DNA of 64,000 nt from Clostridiales bacterium (GCA_009911365.1 QXXF01000025.1:21951-85950); one strand, 5' to 3'. Positions 35,055 to 44,314 are shown, numbered from the stretch's first letter. The notes: a model not told the origin generated them from the sequence alone. Made by a program: numbers and translations.

Positions 35055-36266
35055 GTGATTTACAGACCTATGTATATGGATAAAATAATGGCTTATGTGG
35101 ATACTCCCTTTGTAAAAATACTCACAGGAGTACGCCGCTGCGGAAAGTCTACGATACTCAAAATGATTATGGAAAAGCTTAAACATGAGCGAAATGTTCC
35201 GGTGGAGCGTATCATAAGCTGTCGTTATGATTCAATGGAATATGAGGATATGACGGCGAAGCAGATGTACGCTCAGTTAAAGGAGCGACTTTCGTCCGAT
35301 GAAAAAACCTATTTATTTCTTGACGAGATTCAGGAAATTGAGGGCTGGGAAAAAGTTATCAACTCTCTCTCATCGGATTTTGACGTTGATCTGTATATAA
35401 CAGGCTCTAACTCTCGAATGATGTCCTCCGAAATATCAACCTATCTTACCGGGAGATATGTTTCCTTCCGAATTTTTACACTCTCTTTCAGTGAATACCT
35501 GATGTTCAAGGAGTGCTATGCCACTGTGGAAAATCCTAAAACAGAACTTGCGAACTATGTCCGTTTGGGTGGCTTTCCCGCGACCCATTTACAGGCGTAT
35601 TCTCAGGATGAAATTTATACGATTGTCAGGGATATATACAATTCAACGATTTTTTCCGATATTGTAAAACGGAATCAGGTCAGGAAAATCGACCAGTTGG
35701 AGCGTGTTGTAAAATATACCTTCAATAATGTTGGCAATACCTTTTCTGCGAAGTCGATCGCAGACTACTTGAAATCGGAGCGTCGGTCCCTTGACAATGA
35801 GACGGTCTATAGCTATTTGGAAAAGCTGGAAAAGGCATATTTGCTCCATCGTTGTTCCCGGTATGATTTGCAGGGAAAGGAAATTCTGAAAACACAGGAA
35901 AAATTCTATCTTGCGGATATTGCCTTACGGTACAGTGTTCTTGGATATAACACGGACAGCGTGGCTTCAAGCCTTGAAAATATCGTGTATTTGGAGCTTT
36001 GCAGGCGCGGGTACACCGTCAATGTTGGTAAAACCGGCGATGGTGAAATTGATTTTGTGGCTACAAGGCAAAATGAAAAAGTCTATGTTCAGGTCACACA
36101 GGAAATGAAATCTGAAAAGACGGAAAAACGAGAGTACGATCGTTTGCTTGAAATACACGATAATTACCCCAAATATGTTCTTACGACAGACGAATTCGCA
36201 GGAGGAAACTATGAGGGCATTAAGACAATGCACATAGCGGATTTTCTGCTTAGTTCTGAATATTGA
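35055..36266 (+). CDS. ATP-binding protein, AAA_14 plus DUF4143
   Basis: A 403-residue protein: Walker A GVRRCGKST at 25-33, Walker B TYLFLDEIQE, an SRMMS arginine/sensor stretch, and a C-terminal DUF4143 domain with nuclease-like GEIDFVA and VYVQVT spaced as D and Q of a PD-(D/E)XK fold. The GTG at 35055 is preferred over the ATG at 35040 because the GGAGGT between them is then the ribosome site and the product begins MIYRPMY as in relatives. Function of the family is unknown; it is patchily distributed and often accessory. Codon use is more AT-rich than neighbouring core genes, suggesting transfer. Confidence 0.85.
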   Translation: MIYRPMYMDKIMAYVDTPFVKILTGVRRCGKSTILKMIMEKLKHERNVPVERIISCRYDSMEYEDMTAKQMYAQLKERLSSDEKTYLFLDEIQEIEGWEKVINSLSSDFDVDLYITGSNSRMMSSEISTYLTGRYVSFRIFTLSFSEYLMFKECYATVENPKTELANYVRLGGFPATHLQAYSQDEIYTIVRDIYNSTIFSDIVKRNQVRKIDQLERVVKYTFNNVGNTFSAKSIADYLKSERRSLDNETVYSYLEKLEKAYLLHRCSRYDLQGKEILKTQEKFYLADIALRYSVLGYNTDSVASSLENIVYLELCRRGYTVNVGKTGDGEIDFVATRQNEKVYVQVTQEMKSEKTEKREYDRLLEIHDNYPKYVLTTDEFAGGNYEGIKTMHIADFLLSSEY

Positions 36267-36297
36267 AAATTAGGAAAAATTTAAATAAAGAGATTTT

Positions 36298-36690
36298 TCA
36301 TAAAGGCAGATCCTTTTTCAGAAACCAGAGGATGCCTGCTGCGTAAAGACAGCCGGCGAGGGCCGCCATGACAAAAAAACACAGAGATATTCCAGCTCCA
36401 AAGATCAAAGAATTTTTGGAGCTGTTAAAGATACAGGAAGAGCAGAAGCAGATGCCACTGATGACAAAAGGATAGAGGAAAATACCAAAATTCAGTATGA
36501 GAAACGTATCTACGTCAAGCGCGTCCGGCTGGAAGACATTGGCTGCATATCGCTTATGAACAGGGGAGTGAACACATTGGTCATAATAACCAGAAAAACG
36601 TACTGGACACGTTGCTTGATTGATACCGCGGCTTTCGTGATTTGTGAGCCAATTGATTTTTTTCATCAATCTGTTATAATGATCATGCAA
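36298..36690 (-). pseudogene. Remnant of an ABC-2 type permease
   Basis: The frame codes for 130 residues, of which only the last 75 look like a real protein: LILNFGIFLYPFVISGICFCSSCIFN and a final helix ending WFLKKDLPL, a typical carboxy end of ABC-2 permeases. The first 55 residues have no membrane character. I read this as the 3' end of a permease gene with the 5' part and a central piece deleted. No ATPase partner is nearby. Confidence 0.45.
36653..36680 (+). promoter_or_regulatory. Promoter for the desulfurase-thiI operon
   Basis: TTGATT (36653-36658), 16 bp, TATAAT (36675-36680) with an extended TG one base before it. It reads through the toxin remnant into the cysteine desulfurase gene. 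Confidence 0.6.
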
Positions 36691-36700
36691 AATAAATAAA

Positions 36701-36814
36701 ATGGAAAAGAGAGATGATAATGCCTATTTAATCACAGGCAATACGAAACATTTTCCTAAAAGAACATATATTGTGACACCTGCGGAAATGATGGCAGTTT
36801 TAAATGGAAAATAG
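36701..36814 (+). pseudogene. C-terminal remnant of a PIN-domain toxin
   Basis: A 37-codon frame reads DNAYLITGNTKHFP followed by IVTPAEMMAVL. This matches the last strand and helix of COG1569-type PIN toxins, where the conserved Asp and TGN-x-KHFP close the active site. The rest of the gene and any antitoxin are missing. It overlaps an out-of-frame start just before the desulfurase gene and is almost certainly non-functional. Confidence 0.5.
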
Positions 36815-36839
36815 AAAACAGCAAAAGCAAGGAGCATCC

Positions 36840-37955
36840 ATGATTTATTTAGACAACAGCGCTACCACAAGACAGCATGACGCGGTAACGGAAGCCATGC
36901 TCACATATATGCGGCAGGATTTTGGCAATCCTTCCTCCCTGTACAGCTTGGGGGTCACGGCGGAAAAAGCTGTGAAAGCCGCCAGAAAAAAAGTAATGAA
37001 AGCCATGGGTCAGGCCCAGGGAAATTTATATTTCACATCAGGAGGGACAGAGGCTGACAGCATGGCGATCTTTGGGGCCGCTGTTGCTAGAAAAAAGCGA
37101 GGGCACAGGATCGTCACTTCCCAGGTGGAACATCCCGCGGTGCTGGAGGCCTGCAAGCGGCTGGAAGAACAGGGCTTTGAGGTAGCATTCGTTGGGGTGG
37201 ACGATCAATGCCGCCTGGACATGGAACAGTTGAAAGACACGGTAAACGATGACACGATTTTGATTTCCATCATGCAGGTGAACAATGAAACAGGGACCGT
37301 CATGCCCATTGATGAGATCGCGGAACATAAAAAGCAGGCCATCCTTCACACGGACGCAGTGCAGGCGCTGGGCAAGCTGGCTCTTCCAAAGAAGGCGGAC
37401 ATGATCTCTGTCAGCGGTCACAAGATTCACGGGCCAAAGGGTATCGGTGCTTTGTGGCTAGGGCCGAAGCTTCATATCCCGGCATTTCTCGTAGGCGGCG
37501 GGCAGGAAAGCGGGATGCGTTCAGGAACAGAAAACGTCCCAGGCATTGCGGGATTTGGCACAGCGGCGGACATGATACGGCTGGGTACGGAAGTGGGTGA
37601 ATTGCGGGATTATTTGCTGGAGGGCATTTTGCGAGAGATCCCAGATGTGAAGGTCAATAGTCCCCAGGACGGCTGCCCATCAGTGCTCAACGTGTCCTTT
37701 TTAGGGACGAGGGCAGAAGTGCTGCTTCATACTTTAGAGCAGGACGAGATCTACGTTTCCACTGGTTCAGCTTGTTCTTCCAACAAGAAAGGGCAGAGCC
37801 ACGTACTGAAGGCCATGGGCCTGACGGACAAGGAGATCGAAGGAGCCATCCGTTTCAGCTTCAGCAGATACAATACCAAGGAAGAAATGGACATTGTGTT
37901 GGATAAAGTCAAAGGCGCTGTGGAGCGATTTCGCAGGCTGGGAAGTTTCAGATAA
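36840..37955 (+). CDS. Cysteine desulfurase (NifS/IscS type)
   Basis: A PLP enzyme that takes sulfur from cysteine as a persulfide. 371 residues from MIYLDNSATT. The PLP lysine is in SVSGHKIHGPKG and the mobile-loop cysteine in STGSACSSNKKG. The start at 36840 has an AAGGAG site 6 bp upstream; the longer frame from 36804 is rejected. It lies 16 bp before thiI, so sulfur delivery to ThiI for 4-thiouridine is its likely main job. Supplying Fe-S assembly is possible, as the iron-sulfur enzyme AbfD and a NifU-like protein are encoded further on. Confidence 0.93.
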   Translation: MIYLDNSATTRQHDAVTEAMLTYMRQDFGNPSSLYSLGVTAEKAVKAARKKVMKAMGQAQGNLYFTSGGTEADSMAIFGAAVARKKRGHRIVTSQVEHPAVLEACKRLEEQGFEVAFVGVDDQCRLDMEQLKDTVNDDTILISIMQVNNETGTVMPIDEIAEHKKQAILHTDAVQALGKLALPKKADMISVSGHKIHGPKGIGALWLGPKLHIPAFLVGGGQESGMRSGTENVPGIAGFGTAADMIRLGTEVGELRDYLLEGILREIPDVKVNSPQDGCPSVLNVSFLGTRAEVLLHTLEQDEIYVSTGSACSSNKKGQSHVLKAMGLTDKEIEGAIRFSFSRYNTKEEMDIVLDKVKGAVERFRRLGSFR

Positions 37956-37971
37956 ATAAAGGAGAAATACA

Positions 37972-39159
37972 TTGAACGAACAGCATATTTTTATTGTAAG
38001 ATGCGGGGAAGTGGCGTTGAAAGGCATGAACAAGCCTTATTTCGAGCGCATGCTGGCAGAACGGATCCGCAAACTCCTCAAGAGAAAATTCGAGGATTTT
38101 GAAGTAAAACGCCACGAAGGATTGATTTTCGTTAGAGCTGACAAGGCCTATGAAAGGCAGGAGATTATTCATGAAATCTCCAAAGTCTTTGGCGTAGCCT
38201 CTATCAGCCCCGCAGTGGAAGCCGAATCCAATCTAGATGCGATCGGTGAAGCAGCGGTAGCGTATATGAAGGAAATCATTGAGGAACGGGGCATCAGGAC
38301 CTTTAAAGTCAAGGCAAAGCGGGCGGACAAAAATTTTCCAGTCAAATCCCCGGACATTGGCAGGATCATTGGGGCAAAGATCCTCGTTGGCTGCAAAGTG
38401 TTGAAAGTGAATGTAAACCAGCCGGATTGCTTGCTCTTTGTGGACGTGCGCCAGGACAAGTCGTACATTTACCAGGACAAGATCCCGGGCTTTGGCGGCC
38501 TTCCGCTGGGAACCAACGGCAAAGGCATGAGCCTTCTTTCTGGCGGCATCGACAGCCCGGTAGCCACATGGATGATGGCAAAGCGGGGCATGCTCATTGA
38601 AGCCATCCATTTTCATTCCTATCCGTATACCAGCCAGCGAGCCCAGGAAAAAGTCGAAGAACTAGCCAAGACCGTGGCTGTTTTCTGTGGACGGTTTAAA
38701 ATGCATGTGATCAATCTGCTGCCTATCCAAGAACAGATCGTCCAGAACTGTCCAGAAGAAGAAACCACGATCCTGGTTCGCCGCTTTATGATGCGGATCG
38801 CGGAGCAGGTGGCCAAAGAAACAGGCTGCGGCATGCTGATCACTGGAGAAAACTTGGGCCAGGTGGCTAGTCAGACAGCGGAAGCCCTGGTGGTGACAGA
38901 CGCTTCTGTGGGACTTCCGGTAATGCGGCCCCTGATTGCCATGGATAAGGTGGATATCATGGATAAGGCTCGGGAAATCGGGACTTATGAGACTTCCATA
39001 CAGCCCTATGAAGACTGCTGCACCGTATTTTTGCCAAAGCATCCGGCCACAAAGCCAAAGTTGGAGCGCATCCTCCAGTCAGAGAGCAAACTAGACTGTG
39101 AAACCCTGATTGCGGAGGCAGTGGCTTCTAGGGAAACCATCGACATAAAGCCGGAATGA
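37972..39159 (+). CDS. thiI: tRNA 4-thiouridine synthetase ThiI
   Basis: Inserts sulfur at U8 of tRNA. 395 residues: an N-terminal ferredoxin-like region, a THUMP domain (about 60-165) and the PP-loop ATPase with LLSGGIDSPVATW near 183. The C-terminal rhodanese domain of the enterobacterial enzyme is absent, as usual in Bacillota, where the paired desulfurase gives sulfur directly; EDCCTVFLPKHP near the C-terminus holds the remaining conserved Cys. TTG start with AAAGGAG site. Confidence 0.95.
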   Translation: MNEQHIFIVRCGEVALKGMNKPYFERMLAERIRKLLKRKFEDFEVKRHEGLIFVRADKAYERQEIIHEISKVFGVASISPAVEAESNLDAIGEAAVAYMKEIIEERGIRTFKVKAKRADKNFPVKSPDIGRIIGAKILVGCKVLKVNVNQPDCLLFVDVRQDKSYIYQDKIPGFGGLPLGTNGKGMSLLSGGIDSPVATWMMAKRGMLIEAIHFHSYPYTSQRAQEKVEELAKTVAVFCGRFKMHVINLLPIQEQIVQNCPEEETTILVRRFMMRIAEQVAKETGCGMLITGENLGQVASQTAEALVVTDASVGLPVMRPLIAMDKVDIMDKAREIGTYETSIQPYEDCCTVFLPKHPATKPKLERILQSESKLDCETLIAEAVASRETIDIKPE

Positions 39160-39195
39160 TCGCCAAAAATAGAAGAATTTCCTCTTTTTCTCTTA

Positions 39196-39224
39196 AGGAC
39201 AAGCACACCTGCCAGTACTATAAT
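39196..39224 (+). promoter_or_regulatory. spoIIAA: Probable promoter of the spoIIA operon
   Basis: AGGACA (39196-39201), 17 bp, TATAAT (39219-39224), 40 bp before spoIIAA. Bacillus uses a sigma-H promoter here; I could not fit sigma-H spacing, so this looks sigma-A-like. Confidence 0.45.
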
Positions 39225-39263
39225 GGAATAGTAGGCCGCAGATGGAGAAAGGAGGAATTTTTT

Positions 39264-39644
39264 ATGCGATTGGAATTTCAGATGACAGACGATATCCTCA
39301 TTGCTTCTGCTTTTGGTGAATTGGATCACCACAGTGCGGGGGCGGTGAGGGATGAGATAGATGAAACTATGAAAGCCTTTGGCTGCCGCCACTTGATCTT
39401 GGACTTCGAGAAGGTGACGTTCATGGACAGTTCTGGCATCGGCGTGGTGCTGGGAAGATACAACAAGGTGACGAAACAAGGAGGCCGGCTCTTTTTGGCA
39501 GGGTGTTCGGAATTCATAGAAAAGATCCTGTATATGGCAGGCGTGTTCACAGTCGTGGACAAGCAGAGGAGCGCAGAGGATGCGGTCTGCCTGCTGAAAG
39601 GGCAGCAGCAGATAGAAATGGAGGTGAGCGCCAGTGGACAATAG
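39264..39644 (+). CDS. spoIIAA: Anti-sigma F factor antagonist
   Basis: A 126-residue STAS-domain protein. The phosphorylated serine is in FMDSSGIGVVLG, exactly as in SpoIIAA. Unphosphorylated SpoIIAA binds SpoIIAB and frees sigma-F in the forespore. ATG at 39264 with AAGGAGG; an upstream start would extend into thiI-proximal DNA and is unlikely. It overlaps spoIIAB by 11 nt. The tail after about residue 110 is a little longer than usual. Confidence 0.95.
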   Translation: MRLEFQMTDDILIASAFGELDHHSAGAVRDEIDETMKAFGCRHLILDFEKVTFMDSSGIGVVLGRYNKVTKQGGRLFLAGCSEFIEKILYMAGVFTVVDKQRSAEDAVCLLKGQQQIEMEVSASGQ

Positions 39645-40071
39645 GATGAAGGTGGCGTTTTCTGCAAGAGCGGAGAACGAAGGGTTCGCCAGGTCAGCGG
39701 CAGCGGCTTTTGTGGCCTGCATGGATCCTACCATCGAGGAATTGACAGAAATCAAGACCGGCGTGTCAGAAGCCGTGAGCAACAGTATCATCCATGGATA
39801 TGGGGAAGATCCCACCCAGATGGTGGAGTTGGAATGTCAGATCCGTTCTGGTGGAAAGGTGATCCTCATCATCCGGGACCAGGGCGTGGGCATCGAAGAC
39901 GTGGAAAAAGCCAGAGAGCCCATGTTTACCACGGGAAGCACGGAAGAGCGATCAGGCATGGGCTTTACGGTCATGGAAAGTTTTATGGATAAACTGGAGG
40001 TGGTGTCTCGCACCGGAGAGGGAACGACGGTGACGATGACAAAACAGCTTGACATCAGCAATGGCTTCTAA
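39634..40071 (+). CDS. spoIIAB: Anti-sigma F factor (serine kinase)
   Basis: A 145-residue GHKL kinase that holds sigma-F inactive and phosphorylates SpoIIAA. Visible motifs are the N-box EAVSNSIIHGYG, G1 box IRDQGVGIED and G2 GMGFTVMESFMD. The GTG at 39634 is chosen because GGAGGTGA lies 6 bp before it; an ATG 12 nt later is an alternative. It is the middle gene of the tightly overlapping spoIIAA-spoIIAB-sigF unit. Confidence 0.95.
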   Translation: MDNRMKVAFSARAENEGFARSAAAAFVACMDPTIEELTEIKTGVSEAVSNSIIHGYGEDPTQMVELECQIRSGGKVILIIRDQGVGIEDVEKAREPMFTTGSTEERSGMGFTVMESFMDKLEVVSRTGEGTTVTMTKQLDISNGF

Positions 40072-40801
40072 GTATGTGCCGGTAAAAAAAGAAGATACAT
40101 ATGCGTTAATTGAGAAAGCACAGCAGGGCGACCAGGAGGCACGGGAACTGATCGTCAAGCAGAACACAGGACTGGTCAAGAATCTGGCTTTGAAATTTAC
40201 CGGGTCTGGCTACGAGCTGGACGATCTTTTGCAAATCGGCTTCATGGGGCTGCTAAAAGCCATAGACCGGTTTGACACCAAATTTGATGTGATGTTTTCC
40301 ACCTATGCCGTTCCCATGATCTTGGGGGAAATCAAGCGCTATATCCGCGATGACGGCAGGATCAAAGTGAGCCGTCAGTTGAAAATCGACATGCGGAACC
40401 TGAAAAAAATCAAGGAGGAGTATTATAATAAACACGGCACCTGGCCGAAACTCAGTTATTTGTCAGAGGAAATGGGCCAGCCTGTAGAAAAGATCCTGGA
40501 GATCTTAGACGCGGCGGAAGCTCTGGCAAACGTAGAAAGCCTGGACAATAGCGAAATATCGGAAGGTTATCGGGAAAAGAAGGTCAGCCATATTTCCGAA
40601 GAAGATCGAAACATCAATATGATCGATTTGAAGATGATGATCGGGACCTTGTCGGATCGGGAAAGGCAGATCATTGTCCTTCGGTATTTCAAGGATATGA
40701 CACAGCAACAGATCGCAGGGAAGATCGGGATCTCACAAGTCCAAGTTTCCCGGATTGAGAAAAAGGTGCTGAAAAACATGAGAGAACAGATGATACGTTG
40801 A
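40061..40801 (+). CDS. sigF: RNA polymerase sigma-F factor
   Basis: The first forespore-specific sigma factor. About 246 residues. Region 2 has LVKNLALKFTGSGYELDDLLQIG and the -10 recognition AIDRFDTKFDVMFSTYAVPMI; region 3 and region 4 (DRERQIIVLRYFKDMTQQQIA, ISQVQVSRIEKKVL) are complete. The ATG at 40061 overlaps spoIIAB by 11 nt; a TTG 12 nt earlier is possible. No clear ribosome site is seen for either, consistent with translational coupling. Confidence 0.95.
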   Translation: MASKYVPVKKEDTYALIEKAQQGDQEARELIVKQNTGLVKNLALKFTGSGYELDDLLQIGFMGLLKAIDRFDTKFDVMFSTYAVPMILGEIKRYIRDDGRIKVSRQLKIDMRNLKKIKEEYYNKHGTWPKLSYLSEEMGQPVEKILEILDAAEALANVESLDNSEISEGYREKKVSHISEEDRNINMIDLKMMIGTLSDRERQIIVLRYFKDMTQQQIAGKIGISQVQVSRIEKKVLKNMREQMIR

Positions 40802-40808
40802 AATAAGG

Positions 40809-40848
40809 GGGCTTGTCGCATCAGAAATCTAATGCGGCAAGCCCTTTT
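40809..40848. terminator. sigF: Terminator after sigF
   Basis: GGGCTTGTCGCAT (40809-40821) pairs with ATGCGGCAAGCCC (40832-40844), one G-T pair, then TTTT. It lies between converging sigF and the second AAA-ATPase/nuclease gene. Confidence 0.85.
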
Positions 40849-40861
40849 ACCCTTGCGTTTT

Positions 40862-42553
40862 TTATCGTCCCCCTAAAATCAACACTGCTTGTCCTTGGAA
40901 AGCAAAGCCGTACTTGCGAATTTTTTCCGCTGAAACGCCTTTGACCCGCAGTGAGGCGGCGTATTTCTTTTCCTCGATCTGCGCCAAGGCCGCCGCCGCT
41001 GTCGCTTCCAGATCTTTTTCATCTTCGGGATCTCGCACCTTGAATTCCAAAATCATAGCATCGTCCTCCCCGCGCAGCGGCTCCAGCATCACGTCATATC
41101 TGCCGAACCCGCTCTCCCGATTGGAGGTCAGGACGTACCGGCCAGATAGTTCCACCATCAAACCTAACACGAAACCATGGTAAAATCTCTCTGGTTCTGA
41201 CTTTGACGGTTTCTTCCCTGTATCGAAATAGCTGAAAGTTCTCAAGGCCACATCGTTCATGTATTTATTCATTGCTTTCAGGTCATCGGAAAGCAATGCC
41301 TGGATAAAGTCGCAGTAATCGTCCTCGGAATTTTCGAACCAACCTTGCACCATGGACTCGAACATCACCTTCACTTCTCGATTAGTCAAAGTTAGTACGT
41401 GAACCGGGTGGTCCGCGGCGGGGGACTTTTTGTGCCCCATGACTTTCAAGTAGCCGCTGGCCAAAAGCAGGCTCCAGAGGGCGTTTTTCTTTTGAGGAAG
41501 CTCCCCGTACACGATCTGCTCATCGATCTCCTTTTCTAGGACTCCGCCTCGCAGCAATGTTTCAAAATCCAGCTTCACCGTTTTGCTGCCTTCTCGAAGT
41601 AGTTTCCCAGTTAGCGTATTGGAACTGGAATTAGCCCAATAGGTGCCGGTTTCTCCAGCGTCTAGGTAATTGATAATGGACCAAGGATTGTAAATGTCAG
41701 TTTTGTTACCAAAGGTGAAGCCATCGTACCAGGTTTTCACTTCTTCCTTTCGCTCTGACAGTCCTTGCTCGTCCAGGGCAGCGAAGACCTCTCTCTCCGT
41801 GAAACCAAAGCAATCCGCATATTTTTTAGAAGTGGTGGTCACAACCACCAGGTTGTTCAGGTCGGAAAAGATGGATTCCCTGCTGACACGAGTGATGCCC
41901 GTCATGATCGCCCGCTTTAAATAGGGATTGGTCTTGAAGGTGGAATTAAACAGGCTCCTGGTGAAGGTCGCCATTTCGTCCCAATAACCGCTCACATAAG
42001 CCTGCTGCATGGGCGTGTCGTATTCATCCAGAAAGATAATGACTTTTTTTCCAAAGTAGCGTGACAAATAATCCGACAAAGCTCTGATCGAGGAGGCCGC
42101 CCTGCTGTCTGACATGTCTTCCGACACGCTTTGGAAAGCTCTTTTTTCTTTTTCGTTCAGCAGATCGGTTTCCAGTAAAAAATTAAATTGGTTGTATAAT
42201 TCTTCGATGGTCCTGCAAATGCTTTCACGGGCTTGGGAAAAAGAATTTTCTTTGATGTTCGCGAAGCTAAGGAAGATCACCGGGTACGTCCCCTGCAGAG
42301 CCCGATACGTTTCATCTTCCCAGATGGAAAGCCCTTCAAACAAATCGCTCCTTCCTGCGTAATCCGTAGAGAAAAACTTTTCCAGCGTGCTCATGTTCAG
42401 CGTCTTTCCGAATCGCCTGGGCCGGGTGATCAGAGTCACTTGGTCTTTGGCTTCCCACCACTGCCGGATGAAATCCGTTTTGTCGATGTAAAAAATTTGT
42501 TCTGTTCGTACTAGTTCGAAATCTTGATATCCGATGCCTATAGTCTTTTTCAT
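40862..42553 (-). CDS. AAA-ATPase-like / PD-(D/E)XK nuclease-like protein, copy 2
   Basis: A 563-residue close paralogue of the protein at 4225-5910, alike along nearly the whole length by eye. It has the same RPRRFGKT Walker A, LDEYDTPMQQAY Walker B and C-terminal RYDVMLEP with LEFKV. The clearest differences are around residues 370-420, where this copy reads QKKNALWSLL and inserts several residues (HKKSPAADHPV). The start at 42553 (GGAGGAAG site) matches the first copy. Inserted between sigF and a response regulator, it behaves like a dispersed gene, with the same upstream promoter module. Confidence 0.88.
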   Translation of the reverse strand: MKKTIGIGYQDFELVRTEQIFYIDKTDFIRQWWEAKDQVTLITRPRRFGKTLNMSTLEKFFSTDYAGRSDLFEGLSIWEDETYRALQGTYPVIFLSFANIKENSFSQARESICRTIEELYNQFNFLLETDLLNEKEKRAFQSVSEDMSDSRAASSIRALSDYLSRYFGKKVIIFLDEYDTPMQQAYVSGYWDEMATFTRSLFNSTFKTNPYLKRAIMTGITRVSRESIFSDLNNLVVVTTTSKKYADCFGFTEREVFAALDEQGLSERKEEVKTWYDGFTFGNKTDIYNPWSIINYLDAGETGTYWANSSSNTLTGKLLREGSKTVKLDFETLLRGGVLEKEIDEQIVYGELPQKKNALWSLLLASGYLKVMGHKKSPAADHPVHVLTLTNREVKVMFESMVQGWFENSEDDYCDFIQALLSDDLKAMNKYMNDVALRTFSYFDTGKKPSKSEPERFYHGFVLGLMVELSGRYVLTSNRESGFGRYDVMLEPLRGEDDAMILEFKVRDPEDEKDLEATAAAALAQIEEKKYAASLRVKGVSAEKIRKYGFAFQGQAVLILGGR

Positions 42554-42641
42554 GTCTCTTCCTCCCGCTCTTTCCCATTTTTCTCTGCTACCCCTGCGGA
42601 CATTTCTCAGGTGTGCGTCACCATGCTTTCGTTCTCCTATC

Positions 42642-42686
42642 ATTGTACCACAAAGGCAGCCGGGCAGGGATGCTTAATTTTCGACA
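42642..42686 (-). promoter_or_regulatory. Conserved promoter module, copy B
   Basis: On the minus strand TGTCGAAAATTAA (42686-42674) followed by exactly 32 nt ending in extended -10 TG-G-TACAAT (TACAAT is 42647-42642). Apart from the 13-mer and the -10 region the middle 16 nt differ from copy A in many places. Confidence 0.65.
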
Positions 42687-42742
42687 CGCTGTTCTTTACC
42701 ATTACGCTTGCTTTTTCAATCTCCACGCGCCGCATATAAGGC

Positions 42743-42771
42743 TTGTGTTCCTTAAGATCTCTAGCTATAAT
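42743..42771 (+). promoter_or_regulatory. Promoter of first response regulator copy
   Basis: TTGTGT (42743-42748), 17 bp, TATAAT (42766-42771). The sequence CTATAATCAAATTGAGAAG is nearly repeated at 44385, before the second copy. Confidence 0.6.
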
Positions 42772-42814
42772 CAAATTGAGAAGAATTACTATGAAGAAAA
42801 AAGGAGAAAATCTA

Positions 42815-43534
42815 ATGAGGCAATATAAAATTTTAATCATAGAAGACAGCCGGGAAATCAGAGAAGGAATTCAGCTTTTGTTTAGAGATGAAAGATATCA
42901 GCTCCTGGAAGCGGCAAGCGGGGGGAAAGGGCTGGAACTGTTTTCTGATGAAATCGATTTGGTGGTTTTAGACATTATGATGCCGGGAATCTCCGGCCTG
43001 CGGACTTGCGAGGAAATCCGCAAGCGTTCCAATGTGCCGATCCTGTTTTTGACTGCTCCGGTTCAGGAGTCGGACCGATTCATCCGCTTTATGACAGACG
43101 GAGATGATTATTTGACAAAACCCTTTTCCTATGTGGAACTTTTAGCTAGGATCAAGGCATTGCTGCGCGATTACGCGCACAAAGAGAAATCGGCTTCTCC
43201 GCAGGTGAGTGAGGCGGAGTTTCAGTCTCTCGTCAAGGAAGGGGATATTGTTATAAACGAGGTTCACGGTGAAGTGATGGTAAACGGCGTAAAAAAAGAA
43301 CTGTCCCATACGGAGTGCCTCATTCTTCTGCTTTTGATGAAAAACCCGCAGAAGGTTTTTTCCACAAAGGAGATCTACGAGTCCGTGTGGAGGGAGCCGT
43401 TTCTCCATATTTCAGACAATACGGTGATGGTTCATGTCCGAAATTTGAGGAAGAAAATAGAGGATGACCCGCGAAACCCTAAATACATACGAAATGTAAG
43501 GGGGAAGGGGTATCAGTTTGGAGCAGATGATTGA
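42815..43534 (+). CDS. OmpR-family response regulator, orphan
   Basis: A 239-residue regulator: receiver with E10-D11, phosphorylatable D53 in VLDIMMPG and DDYLTKPFS, an unusual 30-residue linker, and a winged helix ending NVRGKGYQFG. The start at 42815 has AAGGAG 8 bp upstream. No histidine kinase gene is adjacent, so its partner is elsewhere. It is the full-length member of a local duplication (see 44434). It resembles regulators controlling resistance or immunity genes, but no target is evident. Confidence 0.9.
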   Translation: MRQYKILIIEDSREIREGIQLLFRDERYQLLEAASGGKGLELFSDEIDLVVLDIMMPGISGLRTCEEIRKRSNVPILFLTAPVQESDRFIRFMTDGDDYLTKPFSYVELLARIKALLRDYAHKEKSASPQVSEAEFQSLVKEGDIVINEVHGEVMVNGVKKELSHTECLILLLLMKNPQKVFSTKEIYESVWREPFLHISDNTVMVHVRNLRKKIEDDPRNPKYIRNVRGKGYQFGADD

Positions 43535-43669
43535 ATATAGGAACTCCATCTTTTAGGGATATGACCGCGGACAACCTTCAGGATTTTTTAAGATTTGCTT
43601 TGGAAGGGATTCAGATTTTTATGGGACAATGGAATCATCCAAAACGATTCATTATGTGAGGTGGGACAA

Positions 43670-44314
43670 ATGGAAAAACAGAAAAAACTATTAGGATATT
43701 ATAACTACACGGTTATATTGACCTACATAGGATTGCTGATGGGAATCGCGGGGATCGCTTTTGTCATGGGAGAAAAATATCAGCAAGCGATCATATGCCT
43801 TATGATTTGCGGATGCTGCGATATGTTTGATGGGGCAGTGGCTTCCACGAAACAGCGTTCCCAGCGGGAAAAAAGCTTTGGGGTGCAGATCGATTCTCTT
43901 AGTGACTTGGTTTGTTTTGGGGTGTTGCCGGGTTTCTTTACATATTCCATCACTGGATACAGAAATCTGGGGTTATGTGTGTGTTGCGGCTATATATTGT
44001 GCGCTTTGATTCGACTGTCCTATTTCAACGTTTTGGAAGGAGAACGCCAATGGCAGGATTCTGGCCCTAGAAAATGGTACATAGGACTTCCGGTGACTGC
44101 TATCGCTCTGCTTCTGCCAGCTTGCTTCGTCATACAGCAGGCTTGGCAGCCAGAGCGGACAGGTATGTTCATGGGGCTACTTTTCATTGCGGCCATAGCC
44201 TTTGTCGTGCCCATTCGTATCAAAAAGCCGCAACTGGCGGGAAAATTGGGATTCGCCGCAGTGGGAGCCACGGAGTTCATCGCGCTCACCACAGGCATGG
44301 GATTAGGAGTTTAA
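43670..44314 (+). CDS. CDP-alcohol phosphatidyltransferase (PssA-like)
   Basis: A 214-residue membrane enzyme with about six helices. The CDP-alcohol motif D51-x2-D54-G-x2-A58 ... G71-x3-D75-x3-D79 is present, but the Arg that normally follows Ala is Ser59. The long spacing EKSFGVQIDSLSDL is that of Bacillota phosphatidylserine synthases, so transfer of a phosphatidyl group to serine is most likely. ATG at 43670 with GAGGTGGG site. No psd decarboxylase follows; instead the gene sits between two copies of a response regulator. Confidence 0.82.
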   Translation: MEKQKKLLGYYNYTVILTYIGLLMGIAGIAFVMGEKYQQAIICLMICGCCDMFDGAVASTKQRSQREKSFGVQIDSLSDLVCFGVLPGFFTYSITGYRNLGLCVCCGYILCALIRLSYFNVLEGERQWQDSGPRKWYIGLPVTAIALLLPACFVIQQAWQPERTGMFMGLLFIAAIAFVVPIRIKKPQLAGKLGFAAVGATEFIALTTGMGLGV

